Positions 1-6,889 of a stretch of 14,449 nt of DNA are shown here, piece by piece (position 1 is the stretch's first letter; every line of letters begins with the position of its first letter). The notes beneath the pieces are model-generated. The model was not told the DNA's origin, searched no databases, and was given only the letters and a program-made list of their open reading frames with translations. Source of the DNA: UBA5216 sp040081205 (lineage in GTDB: Bacteria > Pseudomonadota > Gammaproteobacteria > Burkholderiales > SG8-41); assembly GCA_040081205.1 (NCBI GenBank), contig JBEBHE010000092.1, positions 1 to 14,449 of the forward strand. The letters run 5' to 3'. The position numbers and the translations under genes were made by a program.

Positions 1-16
1 TCATGATAGAATATAT

Positions 17-31
17 AAGTATTTGTTTTTA
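17..31 (+). repeat. AT-rich intergenic motif, copy 1
   Basis: This is the first of three copies of TAAnTATTTGTTTTTA; the core TATTTGTTTTTA is at 20-31. It lies in an AT-rich patch (about 1-50) upstream of the FAH-family gene and is preceded by a TATA-like run (ATATATAA, 11-18). The agreement with copy 3 continues downstream (TG, one variable base, TATTTTT). It may be a regulator-binding or promoter element; its function is unknown. The other copies are at 4194-4208 and 9919-9933. Confidence 0.6.
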
Positions 32-41
32 ATGATATTTT

Positions 42-47
42 TATAAT
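42..47 (+). promoter_or_regulatory. Candidate -10 box for the FAH-family gene
   Basis: A perfect TATAAT lies in the AT-rich patch, about 118 bases upstream of the start at 165. No good -35 hexamer is seen: TATTTG at 20-25 would give a 16-base spacer. If it is used, the transcript has a leader of roughly 110 bases. The rest of 48-164 holds no recognisable gene. Confidence 0.35.
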
Positions 48-164
48 TCGGACGTAATCGTGCAACCGATAACCAAACGCGCGAGCTATCCTTTCAGACT
101 ACAGGTCCATTAGCGTCCCGCGCATTTTGCAACGGCGCATTCTACCCCTACCGATGCTTTCGAT

Positions 165-1043
165 ATGATTTGCCGCTACCGGGTTTTGAAACGACTGTTG
201 TGGTTGTTATGCGTGTTGCCGGCAATGGCGAACGCACAATGCCTCGGCGAACAAGCCGCCGCTGAGATGGCGGCGCGCTGGATCGACAAACAAACGCTGC
301 GCGGATTTTCGCCGGCGATGACTTTGGCCGACGCTGCCTGCACGCGCGACCGCTTCGTCGCGCAGCTGCGTGCAAACCAGCAATACGGCGGGCGCGTGGC
401 CGGCTATAAAGCGGCGCTCACCAACCCGGAAGTGCAAAAACGTTTCGGCGCGAGCGCGCCGGTGCGTGGTGTGTTGCTCTCGCGCATGCTGACCATGGAA
501 AGCGGATTTCCGGTGTTTGGCGGTTACGCGGCGCGCCCCGTGTTTGAAGCCGACTTGCTGGTAGAAGTGGGCGACGATGCCATCAACGATGCGCGCACGC
601 CGCTGGAAGCGTTGAAAGCACTGTCGCGCGTTCACCCGTTTGTCGAGCTGGCTGATCTGGTGGTGGCCGATGGCGAAACGCTGAATGCATCGGTGATCAC
701 CGCGATCAACGCCGGCGCGCGCAGCGGCATTTTTGGCCAGGGTATTCCCGTGCAACCCACGCAAGCATTCGCCGATGCGTTGCGGGACATGCGCGTGGTG
801 ATGACAGATGACGTCGGCAATGAACTCGCCAACACGCCCGGCTCGGCGATCATGGGCCATCCGCTGAACGCGGTGCTGTGGCTGATCGAGGACGTGCGCA
901 AAAGCGGTGGGCGCCTGCGCGTGGGCGATAAACTGAGTCTTGGGTCGTTTTCCGCGCCGCTCATACCGCAGCGCGAGATGCGGCTGAAAGTGCGCTACAT
1001 CGGATTGCCCGGCGATCCACAGATCAATATGCGGTTTCGATAG
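165..1043 (+). CDS. Exported FAH-family protein (2-keto-4-pentenoate hydratase-like)
   Basis: This 292-residue protein resembles the hydratase branch of the fumarylacetoacetate hydrolase superfamily (MhpD/HpcG type), which adds water to 2-hydroxy-dienoates in aromatic meta-cleavage pathways. Family blocks seen are GYKAALTNPEVQKRFG (80-95), FEADLLVEVGD (127-137), PFVELADL (158-165) and IMGHPLNAVLWL (229-240). The likely divalent-metal ligands E128, D130 and E161 follow the family's E-x-E/D then E pattern. Unusually, it begins with a Sec-type signal: basic residues, a hydrophobic stretch at about 10-20, and A-N-A before Q25. Classical members are cytoplasmic, so a periplasmic location is inferred. 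No clear Shine-Dalgarno precedes the ATG; the start was chosen because it gives a complete signal peptide. The CocE-type gene follows after 29 bases, so they are probably co-transcribed. The substrate is unknown, and another FAH-fold activity is possible. Confidence 0.85.
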   Translation: MICRYRVLKRLLWLLCVLPAMANAQCLGEQAAAEMAARWIDKQTLRGFSPAMTLADAACTRDRFVAQLRANQQYGGRVAGYKAALTNPEVQKRFGASAPVRGVLLSRMLTMESGFPVFGGYAARPVFEADLLVEVGDDAINDARTPLEALKALSRVHPFVELADLVVADGETLNASVITAINAGARSGIFGQGIPVQPTQAFADALRDMRVVMTDDVGNELANTPGSAIMGHPLNAVLWLIEDVRKSGGRLRVGDKLSLGSFSAPLIPQREMRLKVRYIGLPGDPQINMRFR

Positions 1044-1072
1044 GCCAACGAATCCATGAGCCAAGGAACGAT

Positions 1073-2965
1073 ATGACACAAAGCGATTTCGAAATTATTG
1101 CCGAGAACAACATCATGATCACGCTGCGCGACGGCGTGAAACTGGCGACCGATATCTATCGTCCCGCGCGCAACGGCAAAGCCGTGGAAGGAAAATTCCC
1201 GGTTATCCTGGAACGCACGCCGTACGGCAAAGCGCGCATATCGCGCTCCGAAGTGGATCGCGGCGAAACCCGCTCGCGTCCGCGCCCGGAGGTGGCAGAG
1301 ACTTTCGTGCGCGCCGGCTATATCGTGATTTATCAGGATTGCCGCGGGCGTCATGCCTCTGAAGGCGAATTCGTTAAATATTTGAGCGACGGTGAAGACG
1401 GCTTCGACACCGTGCAATGGATTGCCGCGCAGCCCTGGTGCAACGGCAAAGTGGCGACGATGGGATTGTCGTATGCGGCACACACGCAAGTGGCGCTGGC
1501 GTGCCTGGCGCCCAAAGCCTTGTCGGCGATGGTGATCGACTGCGGCGGATTTTCCAATGCGTATCAATCGGGCATCCGCAGCGGCGGCGCGTTCGAGATG
1601 AAGCAGGTGACATGGGCGTTCAATCAGGCGAAAGAAAGTCCGCTTGCGCAATCGGACGTGCGCGTGCGTGAAGCATTGGCCGCCGAGGATTTGATCGAAT
1701 GGTTCAAACGCATGCCGTGGAAGCCAGGGCAGTCGCCGGTGAAATGGGCGCCGGAGTACGAAGATTATCTGTTCGAGCAATGGACGCATGGCGAATTCAG
1801 CGATTACTGGAAGCAGCTCGGCATTTACACCGAAGGCTGGTACGACCAATACGCTGACGTGCCGCAGATACATATGTCGAGCTGGTACGATGCCTACATC
1901 CGTACTGCGACTGACAACTACGTGGGGCTCAAAAAACGCAAGCGCGGACCAGTGCGTCTCATCATGGGGCCGTGGACGCATGGCGACCGCTCGAAATCAT
2001 GGTCGGGTGATGTGGATTTTGGCGACGCATCGACCATCGACGGCAATCTGGCGAAGAACTGGCGCGCGTTGCGACTGCGCTGGTTTGATCACTGGGTGCG
2101 TGGTGTTGCCAATGGCGTGGATACAGAACCGGCGGTGCGGTTGTTTCTGATGGGGGGCGGCTCCGGACGCAAAAACGAATCAGGGCGTATGCAGCACGGC
2201 GGTCGCTGGATCGTTGGTGACGATTGGCCGCTGCCGGCGGCGAAATTCACACCGTATTATTTGCACGGCAATGGTTCGTTGTCGATGGCAAAACCGCTGG
2301 CGAATGCCGCTTCCATGGTGTACGACTATGACCCGTCGAACCCGGTGCCGACCATCGGCGGGCCACTGACTTCCGGCTTGCCGGTATTCGAGGGAGGCGG
2401 GTTTGATCAGCGTGAGTCCCCGCGCTTCTTTGGCTGCAAAAACGCCGGCATGCCGCTGGCCGCGCGCGCTGACGTGCTGGTATTCGAGACACCGCCGCTC
2501 GCGGAAGATGTTGCTGTGGCCGGACCGATCACCATCAAACTCCATGTGTCATCGAATTGCATCGACACCGATTTCACCGCCAAGCTGATTGATGTGTATC
2601 CGCCGAACGAAGATTACCCGCGCGGTTACGCACTCAATCTGTGCGACGGCATTTTGCGTTGCCGTTATCGCAATTCATGGGAAACACCCGAGATGATGAC
2701 GCCGGGCGCGGTCTATGAAATCACCATCGAGCCGTTTGCAACCTGCAATCTGTTCAAGGCGGGTCATCGTATCCGGCTGGATATTTCGTCGAGCAATTTC
2801 CCGCGCTACGATCTCAATTGGAACACCGGTGAGCCGGAAGGCCGTGCACGCACGCGGCGCATCGCCACCAATACGGTGTATGTGGATCAAGCCCGCGCCT
2901 CACACGTGGTGTTGCCGTTGGTGGCGCTGGATGCGTTGCAACCTTTGCCCGTGTTGTTACCATAG
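1073..2965 (+). CDS. CocE/NonD family hydrolase (peptidase S15-type esterase)
   Basis: This 630-residue serine hydrolase is of the CocE / X-Pro dipeptidyl-peptidase S15 family, whose members cleave esters or amides. The alpha/beta-hydrolase domain covers about 15-350. The nucleophile elbow is GLSYAA with S133; the acid is probably D273 (SSWYDAY) and the base H303 (GPWTHGD). Y51 in RTPYGK matches the oxyanion-hole tyrosine of cocaine esterase. DCRGRHASEGEF (89-100) is a family hallmark. Residues from about 375 to 630 fit the C-terminal jelly-roll domain. No signal peptide is seen, so the enzyme is probably cytoplasmic. AAGGA (1062-1067 region) precedes the ATG at normal spacing. It lies 29 bases after the hydratase-like gene, and an enolase-superfamily gene follows, suggesting that an ester or amide is hydrolysed before further breakdown. 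The substrate cannot be read from the sequence. Confidence 0.93.
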   Translation: MTQSDFEIIAENNIMITLRDGVKLATDIYRPARNGKAVEGKFPVILERTPYGKARISRSEVDRGETRSRPRPEVAETFVRAGYIVIYQDCRGRHASEGEFVKYLSDGEDGFDTVQWIAAQPWCNGKVATMGLSYAAHTQVALACLAPKALSAMVIDCGGFSNAYQSGIRSGGAFEMKQVTWAFNQAKESPLAQSDVRVREALAAEDLIEWFKRMPWKPGQSPVKWAPEYEDYLFEQWTHGEFSDYWKQLGIYTEGWYDQYADVPQIHMSSWYDAYIRTATDNYVGLKKRKRGPVRLIMGPWTHGDRSKSWSGDVDFGDASTIDGNLAKNWRALRLRWFDHWVRGVANGVDTEPAVRLFLMGGGSGRKNESGRMQHGGRWIVGDDWPLPAAKFTPYYLHGNGSLSMAKPLANAASMVYDYDPSNPVPTIGGPLTSGLPVFEGGGFDQRESPRFFGCKNAGMPLAARADVLVFETPPLAEDVAVAGPITIKLHVSSNCIDTDFTAKLIDVYPPNEDYPRGYALNLCDGILRCRYRNSWETPEMMTPGAVYEITIEPFATCNLFKAGHRIRLDISSSNFPRYDLNWNTGEPEGRARTRRIATNTVYVDQARASHVVLPLVALDALQPLPVLLP

Positions 2966-2972
2966 GGCAAGT

Positions 2973-2978
2973 TATAAT
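2973..2978 (+). promoter_or_regulatory. Candidate -10 box before the enolase-superfamily gene
   Basis: A perfect TATAAT (context GTTATAATCC) lies in the 52-base gap after the esterase stop. It would start transcription near 2985, about 33 bases before the ATG at 3018. No convincing -35 is at 16-18 bases; TTGTTA at 2954-2959 is only 13 bases away. It may be an internal promoter of the four-gene block. Confidence 0.4.
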
Positions 2979-3004
2979 CCGCCTTACGCACAAACCGCAT
3001 TTTC

Positions 3005-3010
3005 GGAGGA
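3005..3010 (+). promoter_or_regulatory. Shine-Dalgarno that fixes the start at 3018
   Basis: GGAGGA lies 7 bases before the ATG at 3018. The open frame runs back to 2715, inside the esterase gene, but that extension lacks family sequence and only this start has a ribosome site. Confidence 0.85.
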
Positions 3011-3017
3011 ACCAACC

Positions 3018-4175
3018 ATGGTCCCGGATACCGCCCCCCAAGCCGTTGCCGCACGCACGGAAGCCAAACCGCTGATCATCAAGCGCATTGACGCGATTCC
3101 GATTGCGATTCCGCTCAAGAAGCCAGTCATCATGGCGGGTGTGCGGCTGGAGATTTCATACAACCTGCTGGTGCGTGCCGAAGCAGCCAACGGGTTGGTC
3201 GGCTGGGGCGAGGCCTCTGTTGCGCCGACCATGACCGGCGACGTGCTGCCCGGTATGGTGGCGGCGGTAAACGAACATCTGGCGCCGCTGATGATCGGTA
3301 AAGACGCGTTAAAGCGCGCCGAGCTTGCACACATTTGCGCGCACGCGATGCATCACAACGGCGGGCCGAAGTGCGCGGTGGACGCGGCTATTTCTGATCT
3401 TGCTGGACGGTATTTGAATGTGTCGCTGTCGGATATGTACGGCGGTGCGCTGCGTGAGTCGATTACCGCGATGTATCTGCTCGGCAATCCGAAAATCGAA
3501 GATGACATTGCCGAGACCCATAAGAAGATCAAGGAAGGCTATAAGTTTTTTAAGCTCAAGGTCGGCATCAAGAATCCGTTCGATGAGGCCGATGCCGCTG
3601 TGACCATACGGCAGGCGATTGGCCGTGATGTAGTGTTGTGCGCCGACGCCAACATGGGCATGAGTTTTCGCGATGCGCGGATTTTTGTCGAGCGCGCGCG
3701 CGAGGCGGATTTGCTGTTTCTCGAGCAGCCGCTGCGCGATGATGACTATGACGGCATGGCGGCGTTGGCGCGCATTTCACCCACACCGCTGAACGGCGAC
3801 GAATCACTGGGCAATGTAGCCACCATTATTGCGATGGCGCGCGCCGGCTCGATCCAGGGCGCCAATCTCAAAACCATTAAGCTGGGTGGCGTCAGCGCGA
3901 CGGTGCATGCCATGTCGGTATGTGGCGCGTTGGGGCTGAACATCAATCTTGCATGCAAAGTCGCCGAGACCAGCGTGGGTGCGGCTACGATTATTCACAT
4001 GGGCTGCGTCGCGCCGAACGTGAATTGGGGTGTGAGCATCACTAACCAGTATCTTGTTGACGACATCGTTAAAAATCCGATTGTGATCAGCAATGGCGTG
4101 ATGACGCGCCCGACCGGGGCAGGGCACGGTGTGGCGGTTGATGAAGCGCAGGTCGCTCGATATACACAGAAGTAA
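3018..4175 (+). CDS. Mandelate racemase / muconate lactonizing enzyme family protein
   Basis: This 385-residue protein belongs to the enolase superfamily, muconate-lactonizing (MLE) subgroup. The N-terminal capping domain covers about 20-145 and the barrel about 150-370. Catalytic residues seen are the K-x-K pair K179/K181 (FFKLKVG), metal ligands D210 (CADANMG), E236 (FLEQPL) and D261 (NGDESLG), and the opposite lysine K285 (GANLKTIK). Their spacing matches Pseudomonas MLE as I recall it, with one constant offset of 12. E317 (VAETSVG) sits where MLE has its Met-Leu-Glu motif. Such enzymes abstract a proton alpha to a carboxylate for cycloisomerisation, racemisation, epimerisation or dehydration. 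Which reaction applies here is open. It follows the esterase by 52 bases and precedes a GST gene by 44. It is likely cytoplasmic. Confidence 0.93.
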   Translation: MVPDTAPQAVAARTEAKPLIIKRIDAIPIAIPLKKPVIMAGVRLEISYNLLVRAEAANGLVGWGEASVAPTMTGDVLPGMVAAVNEHLAPLMIGKDALKRAELAHICAHAMHHNGGPKCAVDAAISDLAGRYLNVSLSDMYGGALRESITAMYLLGNPKIEDDIAETHKKIKEGYKFFKLKVGIKNPFDEADAAVTIRQAIGRDVVLCADANMGMSFRDARIFVERAREADLLFLEQPLRDDDYDGMAALARISPTPLNGDESLGNVATIIAMARAGSIQGANLKTIKLGGVSATVHAMSVCGALGLNINLACKVAETSVGAATIIHMGCVAPNVNWGVSITNQYLVDDIVKNPIVISNGVMTRPTGAGHGVAVDEAQVARYTQK

Positions 4176-4182
4176 AAGCGAT

Positions 4183-4188
4183 TATAAA
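4183..4188 (+). promoter_or_regulatory. Candidate -10 box before the GST gene
   Basis: TATAAA lies in the AT-rich 44-base gap, just upstream of copy 2 of the shared motif. Transcription would start near 4195, leaving a leader of about 25 bases. No good -35 is seen. Confidence 0.3.
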
Positions 4189-4193
4189 TACGT

Positions 4194-4208
4194 AAATATT
4201 TGTTTTTA
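4194..4208 (+). repeat. AT-rich intergenic motif, copy 2
   Basis: Second copy of TAAnTATTTGTTTTTA (core 4197-4208), between two co-directional genes. Its last A is the first base of the AAAGGA ribosome site of the GST gene, so the motif lies only 11 bases from the GTG start. That position could affect transcription or translation initiation. Function unknown. Confidence 0.6.
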
Positions 4209-4213
4209 AAGGA
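4208..4213 (+). promoter_or_regulatory. Shine-Dalgarno for a GTG start
   Basis: AAAGGA lies 6 bases before GTG at 4220. The next in-frame ATG would be residue 18, inside the first helix of the thioredoxin fold, so the GTG start is preferred. Confidence 0.75.
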
Positions 4214-4219
4214 TAATTT

Positions 4220-4927
4220 GTGATAGACCTCTATACCTGGCCCACTCCCAATGGCCGCAAAGTACACATCATGCTCGAAGAAACCGGGCTGCCCTACACC
4301 GTGCATCCGGTCAACACCCGCGCGGGCGATCAGTTCAAGCCCGAGTTTTTGAAGATCAGCCCCAATAATAAGATCCCCGCGATTATTGATCGCAACGGCC
4401 CTGGTGATAAACCGTTTGCGCTGTTTGAATCCGGCGCGATTCTGATTTATCTCGCCGAAAAATCCGGCAAGTTTTTGCCGTACGAGCCTGCCGCGAAATA
4501 CACCACGCTGCAGTGGCTGATGTTCCAGATGAGCGGCGTCGGGCCGATGTTCGGGCAGGCCGGGCACTTTCGTTCGTATAGCAAGGAGAAGCAGCAATAC
4601 GCGATAGACCGCTATACCAACGAGGTGAATCGCCTGCACAAGGTGATGAATGAGCAACTCGGCAAGACGGCGTATCTGGCCGGCAACAAATACACCATTG
4701 CGGATATTGCCACCTGGCCGTGGATCATCAATCCCGAACGGCGCGGCGTGGATATGGCGCTGTATCCGAACGTGCAGCGCTGGTTCGAGGAAATTCTCGC
4801 GCGTCCGGCGGTGCAGCGTGGCTTGGCGTTGCTGTCCGATGAACGCAAAGCGCATGACCGCGAATTGACCGAAACCGAGCGCGATATTCTTTTTGGAACG
4901 TCGCAGCGCATGCAGCGGGTGTCGTAG
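4220..4927 (+). CDS. Glutathione S-transferase, Nu-class / YfcG-like
   Basis: This 235-residue GST has an N-terminal thioredoxin fold (about 1-85) and a C-terminal helical domain (about 92-205). TWPTPNGRKV (6-15) carries the Thr/Asn pair T9 and N11, which in YfcG-type enzymes contact glutathione in place of the usual Tyr or Ser. The cis-proline loop is NNKIPAI (49-55) and the glutathione gamma-Glu site is FESGAIL (69-75). LAGNKYTIADIATWPW (153-168) is the N-capping/hydrophobic-staple region. Family members are cytoplasmic and act as disulfide-bond reductases or in glutathione conjugation. The gene lies 44 bases after the MLE-type gene. A possible promoter and motif copy in that gap suggest some independent control. 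The TAG stop is the left tip of the inverted-repeat element at 4924-5022. Confidence 0.93.
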   Translation: MIDLYTWPTPNGRKVHIMLEETGLPYTVHPVNTRAGDQFKPEFLKISPNNKIPAIIDRNGPGDKPFALFESGAILIYLAEKSGKFLPYEPAAKYTTLQWLMFQMSGVGPMFGQAGHFRSYSKEKQQYAIDRYTNEVNRLHKVMNEQLGKTAYLAGNKYTIADIATWPWIINPERRGVDMALYPNVQRWFEEILARPAVQRGLALLSDERKAHDRELTETERDILFGTSQRMQRVS

Positions 4928-5022
4928 GGTGGGCTTAGGCGCAAGCCCTGACCAATAACCCGCTGCCGCATTGCGGGATATCGAACGTGAGCGATGGATT
5001 AAGGCGCTAAGCGTCCACCTAC
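4924..5022. repeat. Imperfect inverted-repeat element between convergent genes
   Basis: The ends are near inverse copies: GTAGGGTGGGCTTAGGCGC (4924-4942) against GTAGGTGGACGCTTAGCGC read from 5022 leftwards. Inside are three hairpins: GGGCTT / AAGCCC (4931-4948, 6 bp), CCCGC / GCGGG (4959-4977) and a bulged stem at about 5003-5016. The 99-base element fills the space between the GST and hydrolase genes, and each tip holds the TAG stop of the gene entering it. It resembles the TAGGGTGGGC-type dispersed palindromes of proteobacteria (REP/MITE-like; from memory, not searched). It could also act as a terminator in both directions, though it lacks T-tracts. Confidence 0.75.
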
Positions 5023-5840
5023 TTCAAAGACGTTGCCCATTTAATGATGGCCTCGGCATATTCCCCATAGACATCGGTGAAAAGGTGCGGGGACGGGGCG
5101 GCGAAGCACTCCTGACGATTTCCCGGTGACGGATTTTTTATTACCGTGAGCGGAAAGCGGTTGCCTGCCGCCCGTATGGTTAACGCGGCGATCGTTGGCT
5201 TGCGGAATTGGACGCCGCAATCGTCATGTTCGTGGACGATGAACATGATCGGCGCTTTGGCCTGGCCCGGTTCCCAGCGAACCGGAAAATCAGCGAGGTT
5301 GGGTGCAGAAAATACAAACCCGTCAAATGCCGGCTTGGCCTGAACGGCCTGCATGCCGGCGGTAATGCCGCCATTGCTCTGCCCGATCAGAATGAGCTTC
5401 GCTTTCGGATACACCTCGCGGAGCTGGCGTGCTACTTGTGCGATCGCTTCAATGTGTTTTTCCTCCTGACGTTGTTGCCGGCTGACGGCTATGCCGAAAC
5501 TCTCCGGCACATCAATGGCTGCCCACGCGGCTTGCCGTTCAAGAAATCCCGTTGCAAAAAAATGCATGGGATTGCGCACGCGCTTGGTGAAAGGAATCCC
5601 ATCGGCATTGGCCTCGATAGCGAGTGTGCCATCGCCGCCTGGCGCAAAAGCAAACACGAATGCCGGATTGTCCGTGTTTGTGGTGAGCAATACATTGGTT
5701 TTACCGGCGACCGTGTCAACCTGCAGCACCTTTTTTATCTTGGCCGCTTCCATCAAGATATGGAATGCCGGGCGCTCCGCCTGACCAATGGCGAACGGGG
5801 TATGCAGGATCAACAGCAGGGATATCAGCAACTTGTACAT
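5019..5840 (-). CDS. Exported alpha/beta hydrolase
   Basis: This 273-residue protein has an alpha/beta-hydrolase triad: S155 in LIGQSNGG (152-158), D206 in HEHDDCG and H252 in PSPHLF. C208 and C245 flank the acid and base and could form a disulfide after export. Residues 1-19 look like a Sec signal (hydrophobic 4-17, possible cleavage A-I-G before Q20). The ATG at 5840 was chosen because it gives this signal; the open frame upstream overlaps the SnoaL gene and lacks family sequence. No clear Shine-Dalgarno is seen. It is the last gene of the leftward block, 62 bases after the tandem SnoaL gene. The likely role is a periplasmic esterase or related hydrolase; the substrate is unknown. Confidence 0.85.
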   Translation of the reverse strand: MYKLLISLLLILHTPFAIGQAERPAFHILMEAAKIKKVLQVDTVAGKTNVLLTTNTDNPAFVFAFAPGGDGTLAIEANADGIPFTKRVRNPMHFFATGFLERQAAWAAIDVPESFGIAVSRQQRQEEKHIEAIAQVARQLREVYPKAKLILIGQSNGGITAGMQAVQAKPAFDGFVFSAPNLADFPVRWEPGQAKAPIMFIVHEHDDCGVQFRKPTIAALTIRAAGNRFPLTVIKNPSPGNRQECFAAPSPHLFTDVYGEYAEAIIKWATSLK

Positions 5841-5876
5841 GGATGTGGCTGCGGATTCGAGTGTCGTCGGTAAGCG

Positions 5877-5891
5877 AATAATCACATTATT
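5877..5891. promoter_or_regulatory. AATAAT-CAC-ATTATT dyad before the hydrolase
   Basis: A perfect 6-base inverted repeat with a 3-base centre lies in the 62-base gap between the SnoaL and hydrolase genes, 37 bases upstream of the hydrolase start. It could be an operator or an AT-rich promoter part. It is short enough that chance is possible. Confidence 0.3.
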
Positions 5892-5902
5892 TTGCGGCGT
5901 TA

Positions 5903-6850
5903 CTATTCGGCGGACAAATGCGGCCGGCCAAGTTGCAGCAGCATCCCGAATTCGTCGGCGAAGGTCCAGCTTTCCGTCACCTTGCCCGCGGCAAATTTCA
6001 TGATCGCGGCGACGTGTATGCCGACGCGCTTGCCGGTGGGTGGGATGCCGCACAGGTCGCCGGTGTGGGTGCCGCCGGTGGAAAAGCGCATCCATACCTC
6101 ATTGCCTTCCGCCATCAGCACTTCGATTTTGTCGTGACGATCGGGGATTGCGGCATCGAGATCGAAAACGACACCGCGCGCTTTCGCGTAATCTCGCATA
6201 TGCTGAAAGCCGTTGCGCAAGTGGCGGTGACCGGGTGCGAGGCTGTCCTTGGTGCGCGTGGAACGCGATGCCGCGGCGATAATCTTGTTGCGATCCTGCT
6301 CGGAGAGCCTGCCGCTTGCTTCGATGCGTTTAATTACGGCGTCGACTTCTTCGCCCTTGTCTGGAATCGGCGGCGCGATGATGCGGCTGTCCGGACGCGC
6401 CGGCAGTTTCGCGCCCATTTGCCGCAATAAAGCGGCTTCGTCCATCATAAACCAGCCTTCAACCAATTGGCCGTTGGCAAGTTTCAGCATGGCGATTTCA
6501 TAGACATCTATTTTTTTGCCGGTTGGCGGAATGCCGAAGAAACCGCCGGTGTGCGTAGCGGTCACGCAGAACAACAGGCCGACGCGGTCGCCGTCGGCGA
6601 TCACGCGTTCGATCACGTCCACGCGGTCAGGCAGCGCCTGGCGCAGGTACAAACCGGGATGGACAAGATCGGTATCTCGCGCGTTGTTGGCGAGATGCAG
6701 ATTGCCGCCGCGCGCGCGATCGTAATCAGTCGCGAGCACCTCCTTCTCGATCTGCGGCATTTGCGGCGTGCCCTGATTCTTCTTGAAGCGCAGCGCCACT
6801 TCGACGTTGCGCGCGAGTTCGCCGGTGCGGTGGGGATCAGCGTGGTTCAT
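5903..6850 (-). CDS. Tandem SnoaL-like (NTF2-fold) polyketide-cyclase-family protein
   Basis: This 315-residue protein contains two SnoaL-like domains, about 10-150 and 185-310. The matching segments are THTGGFFGIPPTGKK (99-113) and THTGDLCGIPPTGKR (261-275), a repeat distance of 162 residues. Each is followed by the family pattern of a hydrophobic strand, K-(L/F)-A-x-G-x-(L/V), then W and an acidic residue, and a closing L-x-Q-(M/L)-G. Most SnoaL-like proteins have a single domain of about 130-150 residues, so this is a fusion or internal duplication. The copies have diverged: IDVYE (114-118) in the first is VGIHV (276-280) in the second, so only one may keep a given active-site acid. No signal peptide is seen. 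It lies 39 bases after the SIMPL gene and 62 before the hydrolase gene. The catalysed reaction is unknown. Confidence 0.85.
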   Translation of the reverse strand: MNHADPHRTGELARNVEVALRFKKNQGTPQMPQIEKEVLATDYDRARGGNLHLANNARDTDLVHPGLYLRQALPDRVDVIERVIADGDRVGLLFCVTATHTGGFFGIPPTGKKIDVYEIAMLKLANGQLVEGWFMMDEAALLRQMGAKLPARPDSRIIAPPIPDKGEEVDAVIKRIEASGRLSEQDRNKIIAAASRSTRTKDSLAPGHRHLRNGFQHMRDYAKARGVVFDLDAAIPDRHDKIEVLMAEGNEVWMRFSTGGTHTGDLCGIPPTGKRVGIHVAAIMKFAAGKVTESWTFADEFGMLLQLGRPHLSAE

Positions 6851-6855
6851 GGTTT

Positions 6856-6861
6856 ATTATA
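6856..6861 (-). promoter_or_regulatory. Candidate -10 box almost at the SnoaL start
   Basis: On the - strand, TATAAT ends five bases before the ATG at 6850, and there is no Shine-Dalgarno. If this box is used, transcription would start at or next to the ATG, giving a leaderless message. No good -35 is visible. The alternative is read-through from the SIMPL gene. Confidence 0.3.
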
Positions 6862-6889
6862 TATTTCCCGATAAATAGTTCTATGCTGT

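Noticed and set aside
207..1079. 290-codon - strand frame opposite the FAH-family gene
   Set aside because: Antisense shadow; low-complexity Arg/His/Ala composition and no domain, while the + strand protein has family motifs.
995..1981. 328-codon - strand frame opposite the esterase gene
   Set aside because: Antisense shadow of the CocE-type gene, with no recognisable domain.
2715..3017. N-terminal extension of the MLE-type protein into the esterase gene
   Set aside because: The extension is Arg/Cys-rich, overlaps coding sequence, and the ATG at 3018 has its own GGAGGA.
3995..4855. 286-codon - strand frame opposite the MLE-type and GST genes
   Set aside because: It crosses two real + strand genes and their intergenic gap, with no family features.
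5208..5873. 221-codon + strand frame over the small hydrolase gene
   Set aside because: Antisense shadow; the - strand reading has the signal peptide and catalytic triad.
5841..6095. N-terminal extension of the small hydrolase into the SnoaL gene
   Set aside because: It would bury a good signal peptide and overlaps the neighbouring gene by about 190 bases.
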